35,415 nucleotides of DNA from Bacteroidales bacterium (GTDB taxonomy: Bacteria > Bacteroidota > Bacteroidia > Bacteroidales > P3). A model generated the notes under the pieces. That model had not been told where the DNA came from. It ran no database searches and saw only the letters and a list, made by a program, of their open reading frames with translations. Every line of letters starts with the position of its first letter. Position 1 is the first letter of the stretch. The position numbers and the translations under genes are program-made. The stretch covers positions 1 through 35,415 of the forward strand of contig JAFZTV010000073.1 in NCBI GenBank assembly GCA_017618625.1, read 5' to 3'. Positions 17,896 to 25,177 of this stretch are shown here, piece after piece.

Positions 17896-18357
17896 ATGAA
17901 ATCTCTCAAACTTATCATATCACTATTGGCTCTGACCGCCTGTTTCAGCGCTTCCGCACAGAAGAATTCCGTCCACAAAGGCGTCCACGAAATCACGGGC
18001 GACGTGAAGGTGGAGCAGATGGTGGAGAAACATATCGAGTTCAACGAGCGGGTGCAGACCATTCCCGGCTACCGCGTGTGCATAGCCAAACTGTCGGGCG
18101 CCAACTCGCGCACACAGGCTTTCGCGATGAAGAACAAGTTCAGCGGCGAGCACCCGGGCACGGGCGTGTATGTGGTGTTCGACGAGCCGAACTTCGTGGT
18201 GAAAGTCGGCGACTTCCGCAGCCGCCTGGAGGCTTACGCTTTCCTTCAGAAAATAAAAGGGCCCTATAACGGCACTATAATAAAGGACAACATCTTCTCG
18301 TCGGCCATAGAGCCCGAGGAGCTGGTGCCCGAGACCGACGACGACGCTAACGAGTAA
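17896..18357 (+). CDS. Secreted SPOR-domain protein
   Basis: A 153-residue protein with a signal peptide (MKSLKLIISLLALTACFSASAQ). Residues about 57-135 form a SPOR domain: GYRVCIAKLSGANSRTQAFAMKNKF, VYVVFDEPNFVVKVGDF, RLEAYAFLQKIKGPY. SPOR domains bind denuded peptidoglycan glycan strands at division sites, so a cell-envelope role is likely. The C-terminus is short and acidic (EPEELVPETDDDANE). The gene has its own promoter. A 19-bp repeat shared with anmK begins on the base after its stop codon. The exact partner or enzyme it serves is unknown. Confidence 0.8.
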   Translation: MKSLKLIISLLALTACFSASAQKNSVHKGVHEITGDVKVEQMVEKHIEFNERVQTIPGYRVCIAKLSGANSRTQAFAMKNKFSGEHPGTGVYVVFDEPNFVVKVGDFRSRLEAYAFLQKIKGPYNGTIIKDNIFSSAIEPEELVPETDDDANE

Positions 18358-18376
18358 GTGCGTGCCCGCACAGGGC
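18358..18376. repeat. 19-bp dispersed repeat, copy 1
   Basis: GTGCGTGCCCGCACAGGGC begins immediately after the TAA of the SPOR gene and recurs exactly, on the other strand, inside anmK at 24307-24325. It contains the hairpin arms GTGCG/CGCAC. A heptamer tract begins 5 bp later, as one also follows the anmK copy. Confidence 0.75.
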
Positions 18377-18381
18377 AAATA

Positions 18382-18470
18382 AGCAATTAGCGGTCAGCAG
18401 ATAGCAGTTAGAAAATCTAGATAATCTAGAAACACTAGAAATCCTAGAAGGCCTAGATGTCCTAGAAGTT
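18382..18470. repeat. Five 7-mers fused to six 9-mers (CTAGAnnnn)
   Basis: AGCAATT, AGCGGTC, AGCAGAT, AGCAGTT, AGAAAAT fill 18382-18416. Six 9-bp units, each starting CTAGA (at 18417, 18426, 18435, 18444, 18453 and 18462), follow at once. It lies between two convergent genes and contains no good terminator hairpin. Confidence 0.85.
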
Positions 18471-18479
18471 ATATTTGTT

Positions 18480-19583
18480 TTATAGCAGCGCGTCGCCCAG
18501 CAGTTGGTCGGCGGCGGCGTAGGCGCTCACCTTGTTGTTGAGTATGTCGTCGCTGGCTTGGTTGATGCGCTCCTCCATACCTGGCTGACTGTAGAAGCGG
18601 TCCATCAGCGTGCGCTCTATCGACTCGGTGAGTATGCGCAGGTTCTGCTGACGGCGTTTCTCGTAGAAATAGCCGTTGGCCTTGGTGAAGGCGACATAAT
18701 CCATAACCTCGTTCCAGAGTTCCTGTATTCCCTGCTCGGTGTAGGCGGAACAGAGCACCACCTTGACGGGTCATTGCGAATCGGGCATGGGGAAGAGATG
18801 CAAAGCGTTGCGGAACTGCGCGGCGGCAAGCTCTGAGCGTTGCAGGTCGATGTCGGCCTTGTTGATGGCTATGAGGTCCGACATCTCCATGATGCCGCGC
18901 TTTATGCCTTGCAGCTCGTCGCCTGTGTTGGCGAGTTGCAGCAGCAGGAAGAAGTCCACCATCGAATGGGCGGCCACCTCCGACTGCCCCACTCCTACCG
19001 TCTCGACTATGATGACGTCGAAGCCGGCGGCCTCGCAGAGCAATATTATCTCCCTCGTCTTACGGGCGACTCCACCCAACGAGCCAGCCGACGGGGAAGG
19101 CCTTATAAACGCGTTAGGGTCAACGGACAAGCGTTCCATGCGCGTTTTGTCGCCGAGGATGCTGCCTTTCGATTTCTCACTCGACGGGTCGATGGCGAGG
19201 ACGGCAACCTTGTGGTTGTGGGCGGTGAGCATACTGCCCAGCGACTCAATCGTCGTACTCTTGCCGGCGCCGGGAACGCCCGTGATGCCGAGCCGGATAG
19301 ACTTGCCGCTGTAGGGCAGACAACGCTCGATGACCTGCTGCGCCTTCTGCTGATGGTCGTGCAACGAACTCTCTACGAGGGTTATGGCGCGACTGAGCAT
19401 GGTGCGGTCGCCGTGCAGGATGCCCGAGACGAGCTCTTCGACGGACGACTCGCGACGGCGGGCGGCACGGGCACGCTCGACATAACTGTTGCTCACCTGC
19501 TGGGGCTGAGCCACGCCGTCCATCACGTTGAGGGCGGATTCGTATTCAAAATTGCTGTAAAGATGATGGTCGTCGGTCGGCAT
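18480..19583 (-). pseudogene. meaB: MeaB/ArgK-type GTPase gene interrupted by one in-frame TGA
   Basis: This encodes the G3E-family GTPase that loads and protects the B12-dependent methylmalonyl-CoA mutase. The start is set at 19583 ([11 protein letters not shown]), after the promoter. Walker A is at 102-109 (GVPGAGKS); the family motifs [30 protein letters not shown] and NKAD are intact. Codon 271 is TGA (18771-18773). The same frame then continues to 18480 with normal C-terminal sequence (VKVVLCSAYTEQGIQELW). In relatives a Trp (TGG) usually stands here, so a single G-to-A change explains the stop. The product would lose about 97 residues, including part of the dimer-forming C-terminus. It may be a true nonsense mutation, a sequencing error, or read through. 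Confidence 0.82.
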
Positions 19584-19620
19584 AGGTCGAATGTTAGTGT
19601 TACTTTTTTGAAAGACGATG

Positions 19621-19652
19621 CAAAGATACGAATTTTTTCGATTACATATCAA
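19621..19652 (-). promoter_or_regulatory. Promoter of meaB, with -33 element inside the 11-mer array
   Basis: On the minus strand TATCTTTG (19621-19628) is preceded by a TTTG ending the first array unit (19650-19653) at 21 bp. The start codon lies about 38 bp downstream of the -7 element. Confidence 0.65.
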
Positions 19653-19710
19653 AGTCATATCAAAGCCACTGCAAAGTCGCTACAAAGTCGCTGCAAAGTC
19701 GCTGCAAAGT
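19650..19710. repeat. Six CAAAG motifs at exact 11-bp spacing
   Basis: CAAAG begins at 19650, 19661, 19672, 19683, 19694 and 19705. The last four units are nearly identical (CGCTGCAAAGT type). On the minus strand these read CTTTG(CAGCG), and the first provides the -33 element of the meaB promoter. Confidence 0.85.
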
Positions 19711-19773
19711 CGCCGAAAAGAAAATTCGAAGCGTTGTAATAGAGCAATTGTTCGGGGATTTTGAAAAAAAGTT

Positions 19774-19803
19774 TTGCCATTATGGAAAATATGTGTACTT
19801 TTG
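19774..19803 (+). promoter_or_regulatory. Promoter of tRNA-Met
   Basis: TTG (19774-19776), 19 bp, then TACTTTTG (19796-19803), a full match to the Bacteroidota consensus. The tRNA begins 45 bp downstream of the -7 element, so the 5' leader is processed. Confidence 0.8.
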
Positions 19804-19848
19804 CACCCGCTTTTGAGAGGAGAAAAAACGGATTTCTACTTTCACGAT

Positions 19849-19922
19849 GGCGGGGTAGCTCAGTAGGTTAGAGCGTCGGATTCATAACCCGGAGGTCACG
19901 AGTTCAATTCTCGTCCCCGCTA
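19849..19922 (+). tRNA. tRNA-Met (anticodon CAT), elongator type
   Basis: The 74-nt cloverleaf has acceptor GGCGGGG/CCCCGCT with a G-T pair at 1:72, D arm GCTC/GAGC, anticodon loop TTCATAA, variable loop AGGTC, T arm ACGAG/CTCGT with loop TTCAATT, and discriminator A. CCA is not encoded (CAA follows). The anticodon stem has an A-C mismatch next to the loop. A CAT anticodon can also belong to initiator tRNA or lysidine-modified tRNA-Ile; the lack of the three G-C pairs typical of initiators makes elongator Met most likely. Confidence 0.88.
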
Positions 19923-19924
19923 CA

Positions 19925-19965
19925 AAAACAAAGCCTAAGACAATGCGTCTGGGGCTTTTGTTTTG
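19925..19965 (+). terminator. Terminator of tRNA-Met
   Basis: AAAACAAAGCC pairs with GGCTTTTGTTTT with one bulged T; an inner stem AGAC/GTCT lies within. A T-rich run follows. Confidence 0.75.
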
Positions 19966-20029
19966 TGTTTAGACGTCTCCGAATTGAAAAATCGCGCACA
20001 TACAACACGGTAATTACCAGCGATTTATC

Positions 20030-20046
20030 AAAAAAAAAAAAAAAAA
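20030..20046 (+). promoter_or_regulatory. 17-base A tract upstream of a promoter
   Basis: A homopolymer of 17 A sits about 28 bp before the -7 element at 20074-20081. A-tracts there can act as UP elements. The length is prone to sequencing and replication slippage. Confidence 0.4.
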
Positions 20047-20073
20047 CGCATCTCTTGTACGATATTTTTTCAG

Positions 20074-20081
20074 TAACTTTG
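20074..20081 (+). promoter_or_regulatory. -7 element of the small membrane protein gene
   Basis: TAACTTTG fits TAnnTTTG; the start codon is 31 bp downstream. The nearest TTG upstream (20055-20057) is at 16 bp, closer than usual. Confidence 0.55.
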
Positions 20082-20112
20082 CCTGCATATTAACCATCAA
20101 AATCATCGTAAC

Positions 20113-20499
20113 ATGAAAAAACAGGCAATTATCGAAGAGTGCTTCAGCTTAGCCGGCATTGCTGTCAGCGCACTTTATTTCGCTTTTCACCAAACCATGG
20201 ACGAGCGTTGGGTTTATCTGCCCTCAATCTTGCTGGGAGTCGCATGGATTGTGATGTGGTTCCGCCGCAAGGACTTCAAACAGCCGGAAGGCTTCGAACC
20301 CTACTGGCGCCGCACGAACATGGCATCCGCAATCGGAGGTCTCATCCTGGCGGTCATCATATACTTTGCCGCAAAAGAGGCGCCTGAAATCAGTTCGGGC
20401 GTATGGGTGAACTTCGTGGCGATGGGGTTCATTCTTGCCCACGGAAGCAGCCTGAACTATTTATACCACCGCTACCTGCGCGCAACGGGAAAGAAATAA
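20113..20499 (+). CDS. Small four-helix membrane protein, unknown function
   Basis: A 128-residue protein with four predicted membrane helices at about residues 9-26, 33-50, 70-87 and 96-119. The loop after helix 2 is charged (FRRKDFKQPEGFEPYWRR), and the C-terminus is basic (YHRYLRATGKK), so that end is probably cytoplasmic. I recognise no family and no catalytic motif. It has its own promoter and a strong terminator, so it is transcribed alone. Confidence 0.7.
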   Translation: MKKQAIIEECFSLAGIAVSALYFAFHQTMDERWVYLPSILLGVAWIVMWFRRKDFKQPEGFEPYWRRTNMASAIGGLILAVIIYFAAKEAPEISSGVWVNFVAMGFILAHGSSLNYLYHRYLRATGKK

Positions 20500-20521
20500 C
20501 GCCCTGCAAGACAGGCAATCG

Positions 20522-20561
20522 CAGGCGGGATTGGCAGAGGTCGATTCCGCCTGTTTTTTTT
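20522..20561 (+). terminator. Rho-independent terminator
   Basis: CAGGCGGGAT and ATTCCGCCTG pair over ten positions (one G-T) around an 11- to 13-nt loop and are followed by eight T, about 20 bp after the stop at 20499. Confidence 0.88.
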
Positions 20562-20579
20562 CGCTTTCAAAATATATAG

Positions 20580-20587
20580 TATATTTG
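20580..20587 (+). promoter_or_regulatory. -7 element upstream of hemW
   Basis: TATATTTG fits TAnnTTTG and is followed by CAAATC. The hemW start is 76 bp downstream. Confidence 0.5.
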
Positions 20588-20663
20588 CAAATCAAATCGA
20601 CACTCGCCGCCACCCTCGCCTTTGGCAGATGAGTCCGCTGGAGAAGCCTATTAATCACAAGTC

Positions 20664-21779
20664 ATGCTTTACATTCACATACCCTTTTGCGTGCGCAAGT
20701 GCAGCTACTGCGGATTCTATTCGCGGGTGGGAGGCGATGTGCAGACGTACGTCGATACGCTCTGCCGCGAAATCGAGCTGCGTGCCGAAGAGGTGTGGCC
20801 GAAACCGCACAAGGTGCGCACCGTCTATTTCGGCGGCGGCACCCCTACCCTACTCTCCGTCAGCCAACTGGGACAGATAGTAGGGCAGCTGCGTCGCAGT
20901 TTCTGCCTCTCGGAGACGGAGGAGTGGACGATAGAAGCCAACCCCGAATGTCTGACCAAAGAGTATGTGGCCGACCTGCGGAGCATTGGGGCGTTCAACC
21001 GCGTGAGCGTGGGAGTGCAGTCGTTCGCCGACGCCGACCTGCATACGCTCAACCGCCGACACAGCGGTGAAGATGCTGTGCGAGCGGTGGCGAACCTGAA
21101 AGAGCGTGGCTACCGCAACGTGTCGATTGACCTCATCTACGGAATCCCCGGTCAGAGCGCCGAGCAATGGACATCGAACCTCGACACGGCGGCGAAACTC
21201 GACGTGCAGCACCTCTCCTGCTACGCCCTTACGGTGGAGCCCGACACCATACTGGAGCAGCAGATAAAGAGCGGACGGGTGCGGATGCCCGACGAGGATG
21301 AGGAATTGGCGAGATACAAGACGCTGCTCGACTGGTGCGGCAGCAACGGATTTACGCAGTACGAGATTTCCAACTTCTGCCGTGAGCCCTACCGCTCGCG
21401 CCACAACAGCCGCTACTGGGACCACACGCCCTATATGGGTTTCGGAGCTTCCGCCCACTCCTTCGACGGCTCCCACCGCCGATGGAACATAGCCGACACA
21501 ACGCAATATATCAACGGAATAAACAATAACAACACCTATTTTGAAATGGAAAAAATATCTGAAATCGACGCCTTCAACGAGTACATCATGACCGCGCTCA
21601 GAACCACCGAAGGAATTGACATCTCCAAACTCGACCCCGTTTTCGCCGACGGCCTGAAAGACAACATCCTAAAATACATCATGGAAGGATACATCTACAT
21701 CCAGAACGGACATTACCGTCCCACCGAGAAAGGACTGCTCCATGCCGACGGCATAGCTGCCGACTTGATTATCGCGTAG
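20664..21779 (+). CDS. hemW: Radical SAM heme chaperone HemW
   Basis: A cytosolic radical SAM protein (371 residues, normal length) that resembles coproporphyrinogen III dehydrogenase but in this family acts as a heme-trafficking chaperone. The 4Fe-4S/SAM motif is C9-x3-C13-x2-C16 (CVRKCSYC) right after the MLYIHIPF start that typifies HemW. The SAM-binding GGGTP is at YFGGGTPTLLS. Later motifs include SVGVQSF and the GFGASAHSFDG segment. HemN-specific extra N-terminal residues are absent, favouring HemW over HemN. The gene is probably monocistronic, with a promoter at 20580. Confidence 0.9.
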   Translation: MLYIHIPFCVRKCSYCGFYSRVGGDVQTYVDTLCREIELRAEEVWPKPHKVRTVYFGGGTPTLLSVSQLGQIVGQLRRSFCLSETEEWTIEANPECLTKEYVADLRSIGAFNRVSVGVQSFADADLHTLNRRHSGEDAVRAVANLKERGYRNVSIDLIYGIPGQSAEQWTSNLDTAAKLDVQHLSCYALTVEPDTILEQQIKSGRVRMPDEDEELARYKTLLDWCGSNGFTQYEISNFCREPYRSRHNSRYWDHTPYMGFGASAHSFDGSHRRWNIADTTQYINGINNNNTYFEMEKISEIDAFNEYIMTALRTTEGIDISKLDPVFADGLKDNILKYIMEGYIYIQNGHYRPTEKGLLHADGIAADLIIA

Positions 21780-21805
21780 GCAATAAAACTAAGGGTTTCA
21801 GCGTT

Positions 21806-21830
21806 TTTTTAGGGATTTTGTCCCTAAAAA
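21806..21830 (+). promoter_or_regulatory. Perfect hairpin just before the start of the MORN-like gene
   Basis: TTTTTAGGGA (21806-21815) pairs with TCCCTAAAAA (21821-21830) around TTTTG. It ends 10 bp before ATG 21841 and has no T run after it, so it could either end hemW transcription weakly or mask the translation start. Confidence 0.5.
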
Positions 21831-21840
21831 CTGAACACCT

Positions 21841-23712
21841 ATGCTGAACCTCAAGTCTTTTGCCACCGTTTTGCTTTGTGCCGTAACGTTCGGCGCCACA
21901 GCGCAGACGCGCACCGACACCGTCGAATACCGTCCGCCCTACAGCGACCTGATGCCATTCCGATGCGTCAGGAGCATCCCCTTCGCATCCGTGGACGGCG
22001 AGCGCAAGATAGACGGCACGATGACCGTCACGGGCAAGAGCGGCTGGGACGCCGGCCAGCACAACGACAACCAGCAGTACTCGGAGAGCCGCACCTATGT
22101 GCGCGGGATGCTCAACGGGCAGTACCGTCAGAGCTACCGCCACAACGGCAGCGGAGTGGCTGGCGGACGCTACAAGATAAACCGCGGATGGAGTGTCGAA
22201 GGGCAGTTCAGCGACGGCCAACCCGAAGGGCAATGGACCTTCGCCCTCGACTCGAAATACAACAGCCCCGACGACCGTAGCACCACCGCGCTGCGCGAGC
22301 GTGTGACCTTCCAAGGCGGACGCGCCACCGCCATCACCGACCAGGATGGCAACACCATAACCATCGACGACAAAGGCCTTATCGACGGGCGCGGCCACAT
22401 CAAGGGCGGCGACAAGGTGACGCTGAAGAAGAGCGTCATCACCAACCTCTACACCGACATCACGGGCGAGACCAAAACCACAACCGCCAAAGAGCAGAAG
22501 CTGATAGACAAATATCTTGACGGCGGCGAGACACTTTTCACGCTTGCCGACCAAGGCTACACCATCGACTACCAGGAGGTGTTTCTGGCACAATGGGCAC
22601 GATACGCCGAACATTGCGACCGCTACGCCCGCATCGGCACCTTCGCCCCGCGCTTCAACGTGCCGAAATACACCGTCCGCATCGGACGCCTCACCGAGAT
22701 AGAGACCGTGCGCGACGAAGCCGCCGTCGAGTACTACCGCCAGCGCAACAAAGAATACGACAACCTCAAGACCTACGCACACTACGCCACCCGCTACGGC
22801 AAGCGCTACCTCAGCTCGAACGCCGAACGCGAGATTGACCGCCAATGGCGCATCGACCAGGAGCGTGCGTTGAGCCACATACTCGTCACCCTCTCGCAGA
22901 TGCAGCGCGACAAGAAGCTCGCCGGATGCGACAGCGACAAGGGCGCGATATACGAACTCATCGACCGTAAAGACTCCACTTCCAATGCTTCATCCCGCTG
23001 CGTCTCCCTCTTCACCCTCCTCGACAAAGCCTTCGAGAAGGTCGGCCCCGTCATCGGATGCCAGATTGACAGCATCCGCTGGCTACCCTATCACGGATAT
23101 GTGGCACAATGCCGCGTCAACCAGCTGCGCCCCGACTCCATCGGCTACAACTCCTACGCCATACGGGTGCGCGCCGACTACAACGGACGCCTCTCGCTCG
23201 ACCAACTCGCCGCCCAGCAATACCGCAAAACCGCCAACATCTGGGACACCGTCGACGACCGCGAGCTCGTGGTCAAGCAGCGTCACACCACGCTCCTTGA
23301 GAAATGCCGCAACATCAAGAGCTGGCGCGACGACTACGTCACCGCCTTCGAGAACATGCTCAGCGACCGCACCACGAAACCCCACGTGAGGCTGAAAGAC
23401 CTCGCCGCAATGGACTCGCTGCAACGGCAATTCGAAAGCAATATCGACCTCTTCGCCGCCATCGACGCAGGGGACCGCGAGGCACACAAGTATATGAACT
23501 TCCGCAAGCTGACGAGCCTCTACGACGCCATGATGAAAGAAGCCGACGTCGAATGGAGCGACAACGCCGAGCACCTGCAGAAGGTGGCCGACATGCAACG
23601 CAGATACCTGGAGCTGCTGAAGGAGAATCCGCCCGAGGAGCTGGAGCGCACCGCCAACATGGAGCGGGTGAAGACAGCGCTGGAGCTTATCGAGGGCTAC
23701 AAATATTTCTAA
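21841..23712 (+). CDS. Secreted protein with MORN-like repeats and helical C-terminal region
   Basis: A 623-residue exported protein of uncertain role. The signal peptide is MLNLKSFATVLLCAVTFGATAQ. Residues about 50-150 contain degenerate MORN-like strand repeats (GTMTVTGKSGWD, GMLNGQYRQSYRHNGS, GQFSDGQPEGQWTF). After about residue 200 it is charged and largely helical, with many Tyr, Arg and Glu residues and possible coiled coil near 540-615. There is no sorting domain or lipobox, so it is probably periplasmic. Its stop codon overlaps that of the convergent anmK. Function unknown. Confidence 0.7.
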   Translation: MLNLKSFATVLLCAVTFGATAQTRTDTVEYRPPYSDLMPFRCVRSIPFASVDGERKIDGTMTVTGKSGWDAGQHNDNQQYSESRTYVRGMLNGQYRQSYRHNGSGVAGGRYKINRGWSVEGQFSDGQPEGQWTFALDSKYNSPDDRSTTALRERVTFQGGRATAITDQDGNTITIDDKGLIDGRGHIKGGDKVTLKKSVITNLYTDITGETKTTTAKEQKLIDKYLDGGETLFTLADQGYTIDYQEVFLAQWARYAEHCDRYARIGTFAPRFNVPKYTVRIGRLTEIETVRDEAAVEYYRQRNKEYDNLKTYAHYATRYGKRYLSSNAEREIDRQWRIDQERALSHILVTLSQMQRDKKLAGCDSDKGAIYELIDRKDSTSNASSRCVSLFTLLDKAFEKVGPVIGCQIDSIRWLPYHGYVAQCRVNQLRPDSIGYNSYAIRVRADYNGRLSLDQLAAQQYRKTANIWDTVDDRELVVKQRHTTLLEKCRNIKSWRDDYVTAFENMLSDRTTKPHVRLKDLAAMDSLQRQFESNIDLFAAIDAGDREAHKYMNFRKLTSLYDAMMKEADVEWSDNAEHLQKVADMQRRYLELLKENPPEELERTANMERVKTALELIEGYKYF

Positions 23713-24845
23713 CGACAAAACGGAAGTCCCGCGATGTTGCCGCCGCAGTTGTTGCGGGAGGCGCCGGTCACGGAGCTCAGGCAGTTGGGCTTGAATTGCA
23801 GGCGGAGGTAGCCTAACAAAGCGAATATTATGGCTTCCTTGTAGTCGATGATGTCGTCTGACGGCACCGTCACCTCGCAGTCGGGCGACAGCCGACGCAG
23901 ACGGCTTATCAAAAACTTGTTCTTCGCGCCGCCGCCGGTGACCAGCAGCGACTTTATGTTATTGGCGTTGAGTACAGCGGCAATCTGTACGGCGATATGC
24001 TCGACAGAGGTGCGCAGCAGGTCCTGGACGCTGTGTTCACCCCCTTCGAGAAGCGGCTGGAACTGCGACACAAACCACTCCTTGCCGAGCGACTTGGGAG
24101 CCGGCTGGGCATAGTAGCCTAACGTGTTCATCCGGCTCAACAACGGCTCCGCAACCTTACCCGACGACGCTACGCTGCCGTCCTTATCGTATGGCTGGCC
24201 GAGTTTGCGCGCCAGCAGGTTGAGCGCCATATTGCACGGAGAGATGTCGAAGGCGATGCGGGAATTTTGAATTTTGAATTTTAAATTTTGAACCGACTCC
24301 TCAATCGCCCTGTGCGGGCACGCACCTGACTGCCGATATGAAATATTCGCTATGCCACCGAGGTTGAGGCAGGCGTCGTAGTCGGCGAAGAGCATCTGAT
24401 CGCCTATGGGCACCAGCGGAGCGCCCTGCCCGCCGAGTGCCACATCCATGCGGCGGAAGTTAAACACCACCGGCAGGCCACATTCGGCCGCGATTGCGTC
24501 GCCGTCGCCTATCTGTGTGGTGAGGCCGAGGTGCGGCTGGTGGAATATGGTGTGGCCGTGCGAGGCGACGCAATCGGCCCGCAAGCCATGTTTTTCGACA
24601 AATTCGCGCACCAGTCGTCCGAAATGATGACCCAGTTGCACGTCGGCGAGGGCGTAGTCGTAGGCGGTGGAGTTTTCGAGCGTCGAGAGCCGTCCGACCC
24701 ACTCGTCGGGATAGGGAATTGTCTCCGCCGCCAGCAGCGACCACTCGAGTTTGTCGTCGCCCGAAAAACGGCAGCAAGCCAAGTCCACCCCGTCGAGCGA
24801 AGTGCCCGACATAAGACCTATGATAGTTTTTTCAATTGACGGCAT
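23709..24845 (-). CDS. anmK: Anhydro-N-acetylmuramic acid kinase, with an in-frame repeat insertion
   Basis: Cytosolic kinase that converts 1,6-anhydro-MurNAc to MurNAc-6-phosphate in cell-wall recycling (378 residues). The ATP-binding and catalytic start is MSGTSLDGVD at 12-21; other marks are ASHGHTIFHQP, NLGGIANISY, FDISPCNMALN and LLVTGGGAKN. Between NLGGIANISY and RIAFDIS there is an insert of roughly 20-25 residues not expected in the family. Its DNA is a 19-bp dispersed repeat (24307-24325), a short spacer and a 4-unit heptamer tract (24263-24290). The insert keeps the frame. It lies in a loop between conserved motifs, so activity may survive. The stop TAG at 23709-23711 overlaps the convergent gene's TAA. 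Confidence 0.9.
   Translation of the reverse strand: MPSIEKTIIGLMSGTSLDGVDLACCRFSGDDKLEWSLLAAETIPYPDEWVGRLSTLENSTAYDYALADVQLGHHFGRLVREFVEKHGLRADCVASHGHTIFHQPHLGLTTQIGDGDAIAAECGLPVVFNFRRMDVALGGQGAPLVPIGDQMLFADYDACLNLGGIANISYRQSGACPHRAIEESVQNLKFKIQNSRIAFDISPCNMALNLLARKLGQPYDKDGSVASSGKVAEPLLSRMNTLGYYAQPAPKSLGKEWFVSQFQPLLEGGEHSVQDLLRTSVEHIAVQIAAVLNANNIKSLLVTGGGAKNKFLISRLRRLSPDCEVTVPSDDIIDYKEAIIFALLGYLRLQFKPNCLSSVTGASRNNCGGNIAGLPFCR
24263..24325. repeat. Composite repeat inside anmK: AATTTTG heptamers plus 19-bp repeat
   Basis: AATTTTG, AATTTTG, AATTTTA, AATTTTG at 24263-24290 are followed, after 16 bp, by the exact complement of the 19-mer found at 18358-18376. The heptamer unit is that of the rnfD-rnfG spacer. 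On the coding strand it reads N-L-K-F-K-I-Q-N-S. Confidence 0.85.
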
Positions 24846-24871
24846 GATAGAGTCGAACGTTTAACAGGTTG

Positions 24872-24879
24872 CAAAGATA
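24872..24879 (-). promoter_or_regulatory. -7 element of anmK
   Basis: On the minus strand the sequence reads TATCTTTG, 27 bp before the start codon at 24845. A possible TTG lies 22 bp upstream at 24902-24904. Confidence 0.55.
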
Positions 24880-24897
24880 CGAAAAAAGCAACGTTTT

Positions 24898-24927
24898 TTG
24901 CCAATTGGTTAAAAATGTTTATCTTTG
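24898..24927 (+). promoter_or_regulatory. Strong plus-strand promoter with no gene directly downstream
   Basis: TTG (24898-24900), 19 bp, TATCTTTG (24920-24927). The next gene starts 250 bp on, with another -7 element in between, so this may drive a small RNA or a long leader. Confidence 0.65.
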
Positions 24928-25059
24928 CAAATGGTTTCAGACGGAAACCACGAAGCGCTATGCCTCGGTCTTGTGTCAGAAAACGTGAGAAATTTTTTGA
25001 GTTACGCAAGAGAGGGTACTTAAATTCAACTTGTAAGTGCAACACTAGGTAAAAAGAAA

Positions 25060-25079
25060 GTGCCGAAAATAATCGGCAC
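25060..25079. promoter_or_regulatory. Perfect 7-bp hairpin between two promoters
   Basis: GTGCCGA pairs with TCGGCAC around AAATAA. It occupies the -33 region expected for the -7 element at 25097-25104, so it may be an operator. It could also end a short transcript from 24932, although no T run follows. Confidence 0.45.
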
Positions 25080-25096
25080 AATCCGGGAAAAATCAT

Positions 25097-25104
25097 TATC
25101 TTTG
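25097..25104 (+). promoter_or_regulatory. -7 element of the WG-repeat lipoprotein gene
   Basis: TATCTTTG followed by CAGGG, 73 bp before ATG 25178. No TTG lies at the usual distance; the hairpin at 25060-25079 is there instead. Confidence 0.55.
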
Positions 25105-25177
25105 CAGGGTTAAAAGGGTGAGTACAACTATGCGTACAAGACGCCAATAGAACACAGTCACCACAATATATCGCGTT

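Larger units (their letters stand above)
24846..25177. other. 332-bp intergenic region with divergent promoters, possible small RNA and IS-end remnant
   Basis: No gene is supported. It has a minus-strand promoter for anmK, two plus-strand -7 elements, a perfect hairpin between them, and a stretch near 25017-25050 (TTAAATTCAACTTGTAAGTG then CAACACTAGG) that resembles ends of IS30-family elements as I recall them. No transposase frame is present. Confidence 0.55.

Noticed and set aside
18480..19583. TGA read as Trp by an alternative genetic code
   Set aside because: Other genes in the window end in TGA (for example at 4004-4006) and use TGG for Trp.
21769..22878. 369-codon minus-strand open frame opposite the MORN-like gene
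   Set aside because: Val/Ala/Leu-rich shadow translation with no membrane logic or start context; the plus strand has a signal peptide and coherent protein.
25017..25050. Complete IS30-family insertion sequence
   Set aside because: Only a short terminal-like sequence is present; no transposase frame or second end can be seen.
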